Origin: Candidatus Atribacteria bacterium
Lineage (GTDB): Bacteria > Atribacterota > Atribacteria > Atribacterales > Atribacteraceae
NCBI GenBank assembly: GCA_003561145.1
Contig: PWXL01000083.1
Coordinates: forward strand, 1-15,144
Length of the DNA stretch: 15,144 nt
Direction: 5' to 3'
Made by a program: the position numbers and the translations under genes. Positions 7,446 to 14,957 of the stretch are shown here, one piece after another. The first letter of the stretch is position 1, and the number at the start of each line of letters is the position of its first letter. The notes beneath the pieces were generated by a model. That model had not been told where the DNA came from. It made no database searches and worked only from the letters and a program-made list of their open reading frames with translations.

Positions 7446-8742
7446 AGCACTCCTCCACTCGACTCAGCAGTGCTCCCCGTAAAAGTCGGGTATGCACCTC
7501 TTGCCCGGGTGAGATTTCTCCTGCATCACGCAGTGCTTTGCCTTCATGGCTTGTGATGCTGTATCCACGCCGGAGAACACTGATTGGATCAAGATGATGT
7601 ACAGCTTGTTCCAGCCTCTCAAGAACCCCCGTGAAACGAGGGAAAACTTCTCTGGACTGCCTGTTCAACCTTCTTTCCATATCAGCCGCTGCTGAATGCC
7701 ATTTTTCTATCTTTCTTTCGAGACTCACGCGGAACCGCACCGAGGCTTGAGTAAGCCTACCTTCCTCATTTTTCACCCGGTTTTCCAACACAGAGGAAAA
7801 GCTCCTGGTACGCTCATCCAATATTCTTTGCTCCCGAAGGAGTTTCTCATGCATGCATGCACGGAACGCTTCATAGAGGGTATCAACTTTGCCTTCAAAG
7901 ACGTGAACCGTCTCTACCAGGCAATCGGCTACCGCTGTAGGAGTCTTCAGCGACTTGTGAGCAACCATATCGAGTACTGTCTGGTCACGTTGATGACCAA
8001 TGCCCGCAAGCACCGGGCAGGAAAAACATGCCACCGCTCTTGCCAAATGATAGCCGTCAAAGCAAGAAAGGTCTATTTGGGCCCCTCCTCCCCTTATAAT
8101 CACCACTGTATCATATGCTTCTTTCCGTTCATGAATTTCAGCGAGTGCTTCTAACAGAGATTTTTCCGCTTCCTCCCCCTGCATCAATGCGGGAAACAAC
8201 CGCCAGTGAAACCGGTATCCATAAGAATTGTTTTCCAGTTGGGCAATAAAATCACCATATCCGGCAGCCTGTGGAGAAGAAACCACCGCGACCCGCTGCG
8301 GTACAAGTGGAAAAGGAAGTTCCTTGTTGGAGTCAATAATACCTTCTTTCACCAGTCTTTCCAGCACTTCCCGGCGGCGCCTGGCAAGTTCTCCTAATGA
8401 ATAGGTTGGGTCAATATCGCGTATATGAAGCTTCAGTCCGTGGACGGGGTGAAGGTCCACTTTTGCGAGCACCATAACTTTCATCCCCTCTCTGAGTTGT
8501 GCACCGGTACACTCCAAAAAATGGGGGAGAATATGTTTGGCGTCCCGCGCCCATATCACGGCTTGAGCAGAAGCCTCCAGGGAATCATCGTACTTTTCAG
8601 CCAGTTCAAAAAATATATGACCTCGATGGTCTCGAATGCTTACTATTTCAGCCATTACCCAGTAGGGATCGGGAAATGCATCCTGCAGGCATGTTTTTAC
8701 CAAACCCAGTAAGAGGGAAAGCGTCAATGCTCCCTGCACCAT
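7435..8742 (-). CDS. xseA: Exodeoxyribonuclease VII large subunit
   Basis: This 435-residue catalytic subunit of exonuclease VII has the expected order: an N-terminal OB fold (1-110, with YWVMAEIVSI and GHIFFELAE), the catalytic domain (RVAVVSSPQAAGYGDF, 150-165; TVVIIRGGGAQIDLSCFDG, 212-230; VLAGIGHQRDQTVLDMVAH, 244-262; KTPTAVADCL, 266-275), a long coiled-coil (about 280-380) and a C-terminal region with DPISVLRRGYSIT (385-397). The GIGHQRD motif replaces the more common GHExD, a variant I associate with Bacteroidota-type XseA. The frame stays open to 9204, but the start is placed at 8742, where GGGAGG lies 7 bases upstream and XseA homology begins; the upstream 154 residues look non-coding. 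A GTG one codon earlier is a near alternative. It is the first gene of the long minus-strand operon. Confidence 0.93.
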   Translation of the reverse strand: MVQGALTLSLLLGLVKTCLQDAFPDPYWVMAEIVSIRDHRGHIFFELAEKYDDSLEASAQAVIWARDAKHILPHFLECTGAQLREGMKVMVLAKVDLHPVHGLKLHIRDIDPTYSLGELARRRREVLERLVKEGIIDSNKELPFPLVPQRVAVVSSPQAAGYGDFIAQLENNSYGYRFHWRLFPALMQGEEAEKSLLEALAEIHERKEAYDTVVIIRGGGAQIDLSCFDGYHLARAVACFSCPVLAGIGHQRDQTVLDMVAHKSLKTPTAVADCLVETVHVFEGKVDTLYEAFRACMHEKLLREQRILDERTRSFSSVLENRVKNEEGRLTQASVRFRVSLERKIEKWHSAAADMERRLNRQSREVFPRFTGVLERLEQAVHHLDPISVLRRGYSITSHEGKALRDAGEISPGQEVHTRLLRGALLSRVEECYEE

Positions 8743-8845
8743 CACACGGCCTCCCTGAAATATTTTCTTTTCCTTACCATAATACCTGAAGTTCGGGTTT
8801 ACACCAAGGCCGAGAAATACAACCATTTTTTTTGCTTTTTCCGTG

Positions 8846-8874
8846 TTGACTCGATCATAAAAACATATTGTAAT
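8846..8874 (+). promoter_or_regulatory. Sigma70-type promoter for the plus-strand permease operon
   Basis: TTGACT at 8846-8851 and TGTAAT at 8869-8874 are separated by 17 bases. Each box differs from consensus by one base, with ideal spacing. Transcription would start about base 8881 and reach the permease ATG at 9005 after a leader of about 125 bases. The -10 box lies inside a palindrome. The region is divergent from xseA. For the minus strand I see only weak boxes here (for example TATGAT near the same place with a poor -35), so the xseA promoter is not defined. Confidence 0.68.
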
Positions 8875-8879
8875 ATGTT
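8862..8879. promoter_or_regulatory. Palindromic operator candidate 1
   Basis: AACATATT and AATATGTT form a perfect 8-base inverted repeat around a GT spacer. It covers the -10 box of the plus-strand promoter (8869-8874), so a dimeric repressor bound here would block the promoter. No regulator gene is present in this window. Confidence 0.55.
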
Positions 8880-8880
8880 G

Positions 8881-8895
8881 AATACAGTCTGTATT
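8881..8895. promoter_or_regulatory. Palindromic operator candidate 2
   Basis: AATACAG and CTGTATT are perfect 7-base arms around one T. The site begins at the predicted transcription start of the plus-strand operon and lies one base from palindrome 1. The TACA...TGTA core resembles BlaI/CopY-type boxes, but the central spacing differs by one base, so the regulator family is not assignable. Confidence 0.5.
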
Positions 8896-9004
8896 ATGAA
8901 GAATACGGCGTGGCACTGATGGTGAAGGGAACAACTTGAACAGAAATTCATAGTTCCTGTTACAATGAGAGGCAATCACGTCAACCGATAGTGAACGAGA
9001 CGCA

Positions 9005-9745
9005 ATGAAGAAAAAATATGGTCTTTTCTGGTCACTTTGGAAAAAAGACATGTACGGGGCACGAGCAGGATTCGCCTTTATCGGCGCAGGCGTGCCGGCC
9101 TGGAGTCTTTTCCTTGTCACACGGAGAGGGCAATGGAGTGGAGATATGGTGCTCTTGCTGTCGCTGGTTCCCCTTCTTTCCCTTCCGTTTGTAGCCATCG
9201 TCAACGGAGTTTTTTTTCTCAGTGGAGAGTGGCGTACTCAAAGTATACAACTCCTGCGAACACTTCCCGTAAGAAGCGCAAGTATCCTCGGCGGTAAGCT
9301 CCTCACACTGTATATACAAATAGTCCTCCTTGTCTTCCTTGTATGTTTGAGTATTGTGTTTCTTTGGGACCAATTGACCCTTTCACACTTTGCGACAGTG
9401 AGGGTAGCACTGTTTCTCTTGTCTTTTTCTGCTTTTTTTACCGGCCTGGGAGTTCTTTCCCAGTTTGCTTATATAGCGGGCAAGATGGTACAAAAAGCTT
9501 CCTGGTTGGTAAGCCTGTGGGTTTTCCTACTCTCCTTATGGGGAGTGGCGAGGATGACGAATTTCCTGCTTCCTCTCTTTGCCTGGGTTCCCTCTCTATC
9601 CGTACACTTGGACATGCTGGATGAACAAGGACTTCAATACCTGGTCATCGACACAACCCCCCTCGGTGCACTGGCAGCGGCGCTCGTGTTCGTATTCCTT
9701 TTGGGGTCATGGCTCCTGGATAAACACGTATATGTTCAACAATAG
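9005..9745 (+). CDS. ABC-2-like membrane permease, 6 predicted membrane segments
   Basis: This 246-residue integral membrane protein has hydrophobic segments at about 22-38, 48-73, 97-120, 132-157, 166-194 and 219-238. Between segments 2 and 3 is GEWRTQSIQLLRTLPVRSA (74-92), the 'E...QLLRTLPVS' type cytoplasmic stretch typical of ABC-2 exporter permeases, which contacts the ATPase. This suggests an exporter of a lipid, peptide or drug, but no ATPase is encoded alongside. The ATG at 9005 is preceded by only a weak GAG-type ribosome binding site; an in-frame stop at 8966-8968 limits earlier starts. It is the first gene of a four-gene plus-strand operon, followed by a small membrane-anchored protein after 10 bases. 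The permease fold is likely; the cargo is unknown. Confidence 0.72.
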   Translation: MKKKYGLFWSLWKKDMYGARAGFAFIGAGVPAWSLFLVTRRGQWSGDMVLLLSLVPLLSLPFVAIVNGVFFLSGEWRTQSIQLLRTLPVRSASILGGKLLTLYIQIVLLVFLVCLSIVFLWDQLTLSHFATVRVALFLLSFSAFFTGLGVLSQFAYIAGKMVQKASWLVSLWVFLLSLWGVARMTNFLLPLFAWVPSLSVHLDMLDEQGLQYLVIDTTPLGALAAALVFVFLLGSWLLDKHVYVQQ

Positions 9746-9755
9746 AGGGTGAGCT

Positions 9756-9962
9756 ATGAACGGCCGCATTCTTTTTTTCCTGTTCCTTCTTCTTTTGACC
9801 GTAGCCGCTGTAACGGACATCTGGAGTGGGGGGGTACGTAACATCTTTTCCCCCTTCGAGACAATCATTACCGCACCGCTTAATGGGGATCTGGAAGAAC
9901 TTGATGAATACTGGTTTGAAACCTGGGATACCTTCACTCCTTCACCTCATGATGGGGAGTGA
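9756..9962 (+). CDS. Small membrane-anchored protein, function unknown
   Basis: This is a 68-residue protein. MNGRILFFLFLLLLTVAAV (1-19) forms one membrane segment or signal anchor. The rest, with many acidic and aromatic residues (LEELDEYWFETWDTF, 46-60), would lie outside the membrane. AGGGTGAG stands just upstream of the ATG, and the gene starts 10 bases after the permease stop, so it appears translated as part of that operon. I recognise no family. It could be an accessory subunit of the permease or a small secreted factor. Confidence 0.6.
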   Translation: MNGRILFFLFLLLLTVAAVTDIWSGGVRNIFSPFETIITAPLNGDLEELDEYWFETWDTFTPSPHDGE

Positions 9963-10014
9963 GGGAACCGCTGTCATTTCCCGCTGGTATGTAAATATAC
10001 AGAGGTGATAGAAC

Positions 10015-10737
10015 ATGAAAGGATTTCCATCGTATCTTGTTCTGACTCTTATTCTATGTGGAAGCTTGGTCTTTGGAGGAGTTGCCCTGGCAAGACCATC
10101 CATTGATTCACGTTCTTTTCCTCTTCATGAAGCGGAAAAAGCAACGATAGAAATACATTTCGGGGCAGGTCAGCTCAACGTTTCCGGTGGTTCAATGGAA
10201 TTGGCAGAAATCGAATTTGATTACTCAACCCCACGTTGGAAACCTGAAATAGAACACTCAACAATAAGAGAAGAAGGATTTCTGCGTCTGCGGCACCCTA
10301 CAACCATTTTCGGTTTTTTCCACCTGGGAGCGATACGTAATTCCTGGGATATCAAACTCAACAACACTCTTCCCCTCGATCTCGAAATCAGGATGGGAGC
10401 TGGAAAAAGTGATCTGAAAATGGGATGGCTCAACCTGCACAGGCTCGATGTCAAAGGAGGAGCTGGAGAGGTGGTGCTTGATCTTACCGGGCGCTGGAAG
10501 ATAGATTGTTCAATTACAGTGGAGATGGGAGTAGGCAATCTCCATCTTATTCTGCCGGATGAGGCAGGAGTTCGGCTCAGGGCTCGAACGGGAATAGGCA
10601 CTCTCGATGTAGGCTCCCTCGTTCAACACAATGATGCTTACATTAACAGCCACTTCGGGAAAGCCCCGGTTACCCTGGACATCAACTTGAAAAGCGGCAT
10701 AGGACCGGTTACTGTGGAGGAACAACAAGCGAGGTGA
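10015..10737 (+). CDS. Secreted beta-repeat protein (toastrack/DUF4097-like)
   Basis: This 240-residue protein has a signal peptide (SYLVLTLILCGSLVFGGVALA, cleavage near residue 26), so it is probably exported. The mature part contains repeated G-x-G turns each followed by a short beta strand: GAGQLNV (50-56), GAGKSDL (128-134), GAGEVVL (149-155), GVGNLHL (172-178), GIGTLDV (193-199) and GIGPVTV (228-234). This resembles the toastrack/DUF4097 family of adhesin-like beta-helical domains, often found with ABC-2 permeases or stress-response membrane proteins. GAGGTGAT precedes ATG at 10015 with good spacing. It overlaps the DUF1848 gene by 4 bases. Function is unknown; a cell-envelope role with the upstream permease is plausible. 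Confidence 0.72.
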   Translation: MKGFPSYLVLTLILCGSLVFGGVALARPSIDSRSFPLHEAEKATIEIHFGAGQLNVSGGSMELAEIEFDYSTPRWKPEIEHSTIREEGFLRLRHPTTIFGFFHLGAIRNSWDIKLNNTLPLDLEIRMGAGKSDLKMGWLNLHRLDVKGGAGEVVLDLTGRWKIDCSITVEMGVGNLHLILPDEAGVRLRARTGIGTLDVGSLVQHNDAYINSHFGKAPVTLDINLKSGIGPVTVEEQQAR

Positions 10738-11591
10738 TCATAAGCGCAAGCCGCAGAACCGATATCCCCGCCTGGTTCGGGGATTGGTTTATGAATCATC
10801 TCTGTGAAGGAAGCGTGTGTGTCAGTAATCCCTTTAACCATTCACAGCAAACCATTGTTTCACTGGATGCTGCCGAAGTAGAAGCAATAGTTTTCTGGTC
10901 CAGCAACGTTTCTCCCTTCCTGCCCATGCTCAAAGAACTCGATTTCCATGGGTTCAAGGAAAAGTATGTCTTTCACGTGACGGTAAATCCCTATGGCGTG
11001 GAGCTGGAAGGCGGTCTGTCTCCCCTGGATCAAAGGATCCAGGGTATACGTATTCTTTCCCATGCGATAGGGAGGGAACGGATTTTTTGGCGCTACGATC
11101 CCGTGCTTTTCTCATCCGGTAACACCTGTATTGATCTCAACATCCACCTCCGATCGTTCTGTGCATTGGCCAGCAAACTTGCACCTTGTGTTTCCCGTCT
11201 CTTCTTCTCTCCACTAACAGTCTACCGCACGGTCCGCTCTCGTCTTGAAAGGCTGCGGAAAACCACGGGAACGTCAGTGTTCCCTCCGCCACTCAATGAG
11301 CTTTGTGCCATTGGACAAGCTATGAAAGAATGGGGTGATGCAGAAGGAGTTCGAGTTTTTGCATGTGCTCCAGCACAAGAGTTACGACCCCTGCTTGCTC
11401 AAATAGGGCTGGAGGCGGGACGTTGTATCGACCCTCAATACCTCTCCAGGGTTATACCCGGTATATCAATCTCTCCAGCACAGGCACGCAAAGATCCGGG
11501 CCAGCGCCCGGAATGCGGGTGCATGATAAGTAAGGATATCGGCTCTTACGGGATCTGCCGTAGTCAATGTACGTATTGCTATGCTCTATAG
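10734..11591 (+). CDS. DUF1848 family protein
   Basis: This 285-residue protein begins MIISASRRTDIPAWF, the hallmark N-terminus of DUF1848. Typical family features follow: VSNPFN (31-36), IVFWSSN (52-58), FWRYDPVLF (118-126), and a cysteine-rich C-terminus with DIGSYGICRSQCTYCYAL. C275, C279 and C282 form a CX3CX2C pattern like that of radical-SAM Fe-S clusters, with C261 and C263 nearby. The start is GTG at 10734, overlapping the previous stop by 4 bases (GTGA), which suggests coupling. An AGGAGG-like site lies about 13 bases upstream. The biochemical function of this family is not established. Its linkage to permease and toastrack genes may be only local. Confidence 0.88.
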   Translation: MIISASRRTDIPAWFGDWFMNHLCEGSVCVSNPFNHSQQTIVSLDAAEVEAIVFWSSNVSPFLPMLKELDFHGFKEKYVFHVTVNPYGVELEGGLSPLDQRIQGIRILSHAIGRERIFWRYDPVLFSSGNTCIDLNIHLRSFCALASKLAPCVSRLFFSPLTVYRTVRSRLERLRKTTGTSVFPPPLNELCAIGQAMKEWGDAEGVRVFACAPAQELRPLLAQIGLEAGRCIDPQYLSRVIPGISISPAQARKDPGQRPECGCMISKDIGSYGICRSQCTYCYAL

Positions 11592-11602
11592 AAGAGAGCA
11601 AT

Positions 11603-11633
11603 CTCCCCCCTTCTCTCTTACAGAAGGGGGGAG
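11603..11633. terminator. Bidirectional hairpin terminator
   Basis: CTCCCCCCTTCT (11603-11614) and AGAAGGGGGGAG (11622-11633) form a perfect 12-base stem around a 7-base loop. It lies between the DUF1848 stop at 11591 and the substrate-binding protein stop at 11639-11641, that is, between convergent genes. No strong T tract follows on either strand, so it may be a rho-independent terminator of modest strength acting on both. Confidence 0.78.
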
Positions 11634-11638
11634 TGAAT

Positions 11639-12628
11639 TTACCTGATACCGGCCTCGATTAAGGGGATCAAGGCATCGATTGTTTCAGGAGTTACAACAC
11701 CCGCACCAGTATTCACGGAAAGACCGGAAATCTGGTAGTTTTTGCTCAGTACTATCTGCAATATTGGAAGGAACCCCTGCAGATACAACTGCTGATCCAA
11801 TGTCGCTGTAACATATCCTTCCTGTAACGACTCGATAACTGCAGGAGCAAGGTCAATGCCCCCACAAATAATCTCACCCGGAGCCTTGCCTAAACCCTTG
11901 AGAACATTAGCAAACTGTGCGGTGACCGCTCCGTGCTGCGTTCCCATGGCTTTGGTATCAGGGTTGGCTTCAAGGTAAGCGGTGAGTATCGGTATACACA
12001 ATGAGGCATCGGCATCCACTTCAGGTGATATTTCCACCCGGTCAACGATGACACCCGCATCCTCCAACGCCTGGGCTAAGCCTTTGGGGCTTTCTCCGCG
12101 ACCGGCTTGTGCGAAAAGACCATAAACCAGGGCCTTGTCACCGGGCTCCAAGCCCGCACGCACCATGGCCTGGCCCGTAATATATCCACCTATATATAAC
12201 TCTACGCCTGCATATCCGAAACCACGATCCTGATACATCTCCTGAAGCGCATCCAGGGGGGTGTTCCCTGATGTCACAATTATACCCAAGTCAAACGCCT
12301 CTTCCACGAAGGGCGCAAACGCATCTGAACCAGGGTGCCCCATGATGACAATTCCATCCGGCATTGCCGCGATAGCTTCCTGGAAATGACGTACCATTAC
12401 CTCAGGCTGCCACTGGGAATATTGTTCTATCAACCGGACTCCTAAATGGCGGGCTGCTTCCCGCGCACCGGTTGTGCGGGGAAGAGTGGCCGGACCACCT
12501 TCAAACCCACCCATCTGTATATAAATTGTCATCCCGTCACCCAAAAGTGGCTCATCGGCAAAACCCCAAGAAACCATTGAGCCAAATAGCAACACCAAGC
12601 ACAGCATAATTCCAACGAGTTTTTTCAC
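11639..12628 (-). CDS. Sugar-type ABC transporter periplasmic substrate-binding protein (RbsB-like)
   Basis: This 329-residue exported solute receptor of the Peripla_BP_4/RbsB kind delivers a sugar or similar ligand to the neighbouring permease. The GTG start at 12628 (VKKLVGIML...) gives a typical signal peptide with a hydrophobic stretch LCLVLLFGSMV and cleavage after about residue 24. The mature protein then shows the alternating strand/helix layout (TGAREAARHLGV, DGIVIMGHP and IIVTSGNTP, then GGYITGQAM). AAGGAGG lies 10 bases before the GTG. The frame extends to 12715, but the extra residues would displace the signal peptide. It is the third gene of the ABC operon, after the permease (95-base gap). 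The gene ends at the shared hairpin terminator. The ligand is unknown. Confidence 0.88.
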   Translation of the reverse strand: MKKLVGIMLCLVLLFGSMVSWGFADEPLLGDGMTIYIQMGGFEGGPATLPRTTGAREAARHLGVRLIEQYSQWQPEVMVRHFQEAIAAMPDGIVIMGHPGSDAFAPFVEEAFDLGIIVTSGNTPLDALQEMYQDRGFGYAGVELYIGGYITGQAMVRAGLEPGDKALVYGLFAQAGRGESPKGLAQALEDAGVIVDRVEISPEVDADASLCIPILTAYLEANPDTKAMGTQHGAVTAQFANVLKGLGKAPGEIICGGIDLAPAVIESLQEGYVTATLDQQLYLQGFLPILQIVLSKNYQISGLSVNTGAGVVTPETIDALIPLIEAGIR

Positions 12629-12723
12629 GTGTATTCTTCCTCCTTCTTTGACATATCCAATTTGGCGAATATACTGCAAAACTCTCTTTCCCCACCTCCT
12701 TTCTGATATAGACATATAACTAA

Positions 12724-13761
12724 CTATTCATTTTTTTGTATCCCCTTGACAAACACAGAAGTACGAAGTTTCTCCGCAAATCCACCCGAAGTCACCCGCG
12801 TCTTGTCCAAGGCAACATTCAAGGCAATGGAACCCAGCATTATGAGACCGGTGGTCAAGCGAGTCCAGTACCCTCCAATCCCGGAGGCCACAACCCCTGC
12901 CTCTAGTGAACCAACAATAAAAGTTCCGAAAAGCGTTCCTATGACCCGTCCTTCACCGCCTGAAATGGAGGTTCCCCCGATGAAAACGGCAGCAACCACT
13001 GGAAGGAGAAAACCGCTTCCCTGTGTGGTCCAGAAATTTGCCATTTCCAAGGTGAGCAGCACGGAGGCGAATCCTCCCAAAAGACCCATAAAGGTGAAAA
13101 CGGCAACCTTGGTATCTTCGACGTTGACACCCATAACCCGCGCCACGTTCATGTTGTCACCTATAAAGAGAATGTGTTCACCAAAAACGTGGCGGTTGAG
13201 TAAAAACCAGATAAAAATCGTCACTCCCACAGCCCACACCGCTTGGGCAGGAAGAATACCCCCGATACGGCCGGTGAAAAGAGTATGGAGAAAATACTCC
13301 CGAACCTCGGGAATATTCAATGAAAGACCTCCGGCAAGCAACACCGTAAGCCCACCCCAGAAAAAGTTTGTTCCCACCGTGGTCATAATGGAGGGGATAT
13401 TCAACCTGGTGGTGATCATTCCGTTGACATAACCAATAAACGCACCTACTGCTATTGCAGCCAGAAAACCGAGTAATGGAGAGCCTGTCATCTTGTACAA
13501 ATTCGCGAACACCATGCCGCAAAAGGCTATCACCGAGGGAAAAGAAAGGTCGATTTCACCGGAAGTGATAACCAGTGTCAACCCGGCACCCAGGACCAAA
13601 AGAGGAGGAGCGGTAGAAAGGATAGACATGTAGATGCGTGGCCGGGTAAACACTCCTGGGGCGGTCCGCATGAAGGCAATGAGAATGATGGCAAAAACAA
13701 GAATAATCGGCAGGCTCTCAAGAGAATTGAAAAATCTCTGCAATTTCTTAACCCGTTCCAT
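12724..13761 (-). CDS. Sugar-type ABC transporter permease (BPD_transp_2, RbsC-like)
   Basis: This 345-residue, multi-pass inner membrane protein is of the ribose/xylose permease type. It has the family landmarks TSGEIDLSFPS (66-76), FIGGTSISGGEG (260-271) and hydrophobic segments through most of its length (about 19-33, 52-66, 97-112, 127-145, 172-188, 220-240, 250-262, 278-296). It forms the membrane channel with the ATPase encoded immediately upstream. The stop of the ATPase gene and the start here share one base (TAATG), showing translational coupling; GGGAGG lies 7 bases before the ATG. The frame extends upstream to 13803, but the coupled ATG at 13761 is preferred. No lesions were seen. 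The transported sugar cannot be predicted. Confidence 0.9.
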   Translation of the reverse strand: MERVKKLQRFFNSLESLPIILVFAIILIAFMRTAPGVFTRPRIYMSILSTAPPLLVLGAGLTLVITSGEIDLSFPSVIAFCGMVFANLYKMTGSPLLGFLAAIAVGAFIGYVNGMITTRLNIPSIMTTVGTNFFWGGLTVLLAGGLSLNIPEVREYFLHTLFTGRIGGILPAQAVWAVGVTIFIWFLLNRHVFGEHILFIGDNMNVARVMGVNVEDTKVAVFTFMGLLGGFASVLLTLEMANFWTTQGSGFLLPVVAAVFIGGTSISGGEGRVIGTLFGTFIVGSLEAGVVASGIGGYWTRLTTGLIMLGSIALNVALDKTRVTSGGFAEKLRTSVFVKGIQKNE

Positions 13762-14540
13762 TACTCCACCTCCCGCCGGGCATTGGCAAAATTCAGCATA
13801 CATTCGTCAAGTTCCTTGAGAGAGATATTTTGTTTTAAAAATTCCCGGGCCACTTCACCCCTATCTATGATGACAAATCTGTCACAGATATCATACACAT
13901 GGGAGATGGTATGAGAGATATAGACACATGCCCGGCCGGATTCCTTAATCCGCCGTACGAAATTGAGTACTTTTTGTACCTCCTTCAAAGAGAGGGCCAC
14001 TGTGGGTTCATCCAGCACAATAAGGTCTGCATCAAAATGCATAGCCCTGCCTATCGCTACTCCTTGACGTTCTCCTCCCGAAAGCTTGCTTACGGTAGAA
14101 TCCACAGTAATTCCAACACCACGGAAGCCGATTGTCTCGTGCATGATTTTTCTCGCGATTTCCTTTTCTTCATTGATTTTTATGAAGCCGAACCTGTTCG
14201 TAATCTGTCTTCCCAAGAAAAAATTTCTCCACAATACCTGCTTCTCTCCCAGTGACTTATCCTGGTACACAGTTTCAATTCCATAGTGGTGCGCTTTTTT
14301 CACGCTGTAGTTCCGAAGGGGAATTTTCTCTCCGCGAATAAAGAGTTCTCCGCGTGTCGGCGTTATTACCCCGGTCAGTATTTTCACCAGGGTAGATTTT
14401 CCCGCTCCGTTGTCTCCGACAAGTCCCACAATTTCATTCACACCAACATGGAAGTTGACCTTCCGCAGGGCTTGAACTTTGCCGAAATACATTTCAATAT
14501 TGTGCATTTCCAGAACATTTGTATATTTCCTATTCTCCAT
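13761..14540 (-). CDS. Sugar-type ABC transporter ATP-binding protein, single domain
   Basis: This 259-residue ATPase energises the transporter. Walker A GDNGAGKST (42-50), Q-loop VYQD (91-94), signature LSGGERQ (153-159), Walker B LIVLDEPT (173-180) and the H-loop His210 are all intact. It has a single nucleotide-binding domain, unlike the two-domain RbsA/XylG proteins of many sugar operons, so the complex presumably uses a homodimer. The start ATG at 14540 follows GGGGGAGGAGTG, a clear ribosome binding site; the frame stays open to 14618 but that part has no homology. It is the first gene of the ABC operon and is preceded by a long leader. Confidence 0.91.
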   Translation of the reverse strand: MENRKYTNVLEMHNIEMYFGKVQALRKVNFHVGVNEIVGLVGDNGAGKSTLVKILTGVITPTRGELFIRGEKIPLRNYSVKKAHHYGIETVYQDKSLGEKQVLWRNFFLGRQITNRFGFIKINEEKEIARKIMHETIGFRGVGITVDSTVSKLSGGERQGVAIGRAMHFDADLIVLDEPTVALSLKEVQKVLNFVRRIKESGRACVYISHTISHVYDICDRFVIIDRGEVAREFLKQNISLKELDECMLNFANARREVE

Positions 14541-14663
14541 CACTCCTCCCCCTTTCTTTGTGTTGTTCTTGCGTATTATCTCCAACGTCGACACACTCGA
14601 CCTCCCGTTTTCCTTCAACCCATGATAGTTTTTATATGAAGGGTTCCCCTACACCCACTGTGC

Positions 14664-14695
14664 AATCCTCAAGGCATTCTTTTGCATAGAGGATT
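14664..14695. repeat. Imperfect inverted repeat in the leader
   Basis: AATCCTC (14664-14670) and GAGGATT (14689-14695) are a perfect 7-base pair of arms. Inside, GCA and TGC can add three more pairs across a 3-base internal loop on each side, leaving a 6-base loop. It lies in the leader of the ABC operon about 120 to 155 bases before the ATPase ATG and may fold in RNA. Confidence 0.35.
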
Positions 14696-14957
14696 ATTGG
14701 AAGATACATAGTTGTTTTTTTGGCAGTCTCCCCATAAAGACATAAACAGCCACGGTATGCAGAACAAGATACCCCTTTAAAAGTGGGGGAAAGACAGATT
14801 CGATGAGCCCCTTTTGTACATAAGAAAGCCATTCCACCGGAATATCATTACTTACATCTCGTTCTCTTGCACATAATCTATAAGACCTTGCCATCTTCCC
14901 AGGTGAGAAGGAGCTTTTTCATTACTTGAGAATCTACGTTAAAGAATACCATCATTC

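Noticed and set aside
8881..8895. Palindrome considered as a LexA or BlaI/CopY box
   Set aside because: It is an inverted repeat but does not match LexA, and its central spacing differs from the TACAnnTGTA copper/BlaI box by one base.
8743..9204. Upstream extension of xseA by 154 residues
   Set aside because: It crosses the divergent promoter and palindromes and overlaps the 5' end of the plus-strand permease gene, it has no family features, and a good ribosome binding site supports ATG at 8742.
12629..12715. Longer start of the substrate-binding protein, with a GGAGG at 12691-12702
   Set aside because: The strong purine tract there has no suitably placed ATG in frame, while the GTG at 12628 directly begins a classic signal peptide.
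14632..14894. Two overlapping minus-strand reading frames upstream of the ABC operon
   Set aside because: No family pattern is seen, start signals are poor, and the two frames compete for the same bases.
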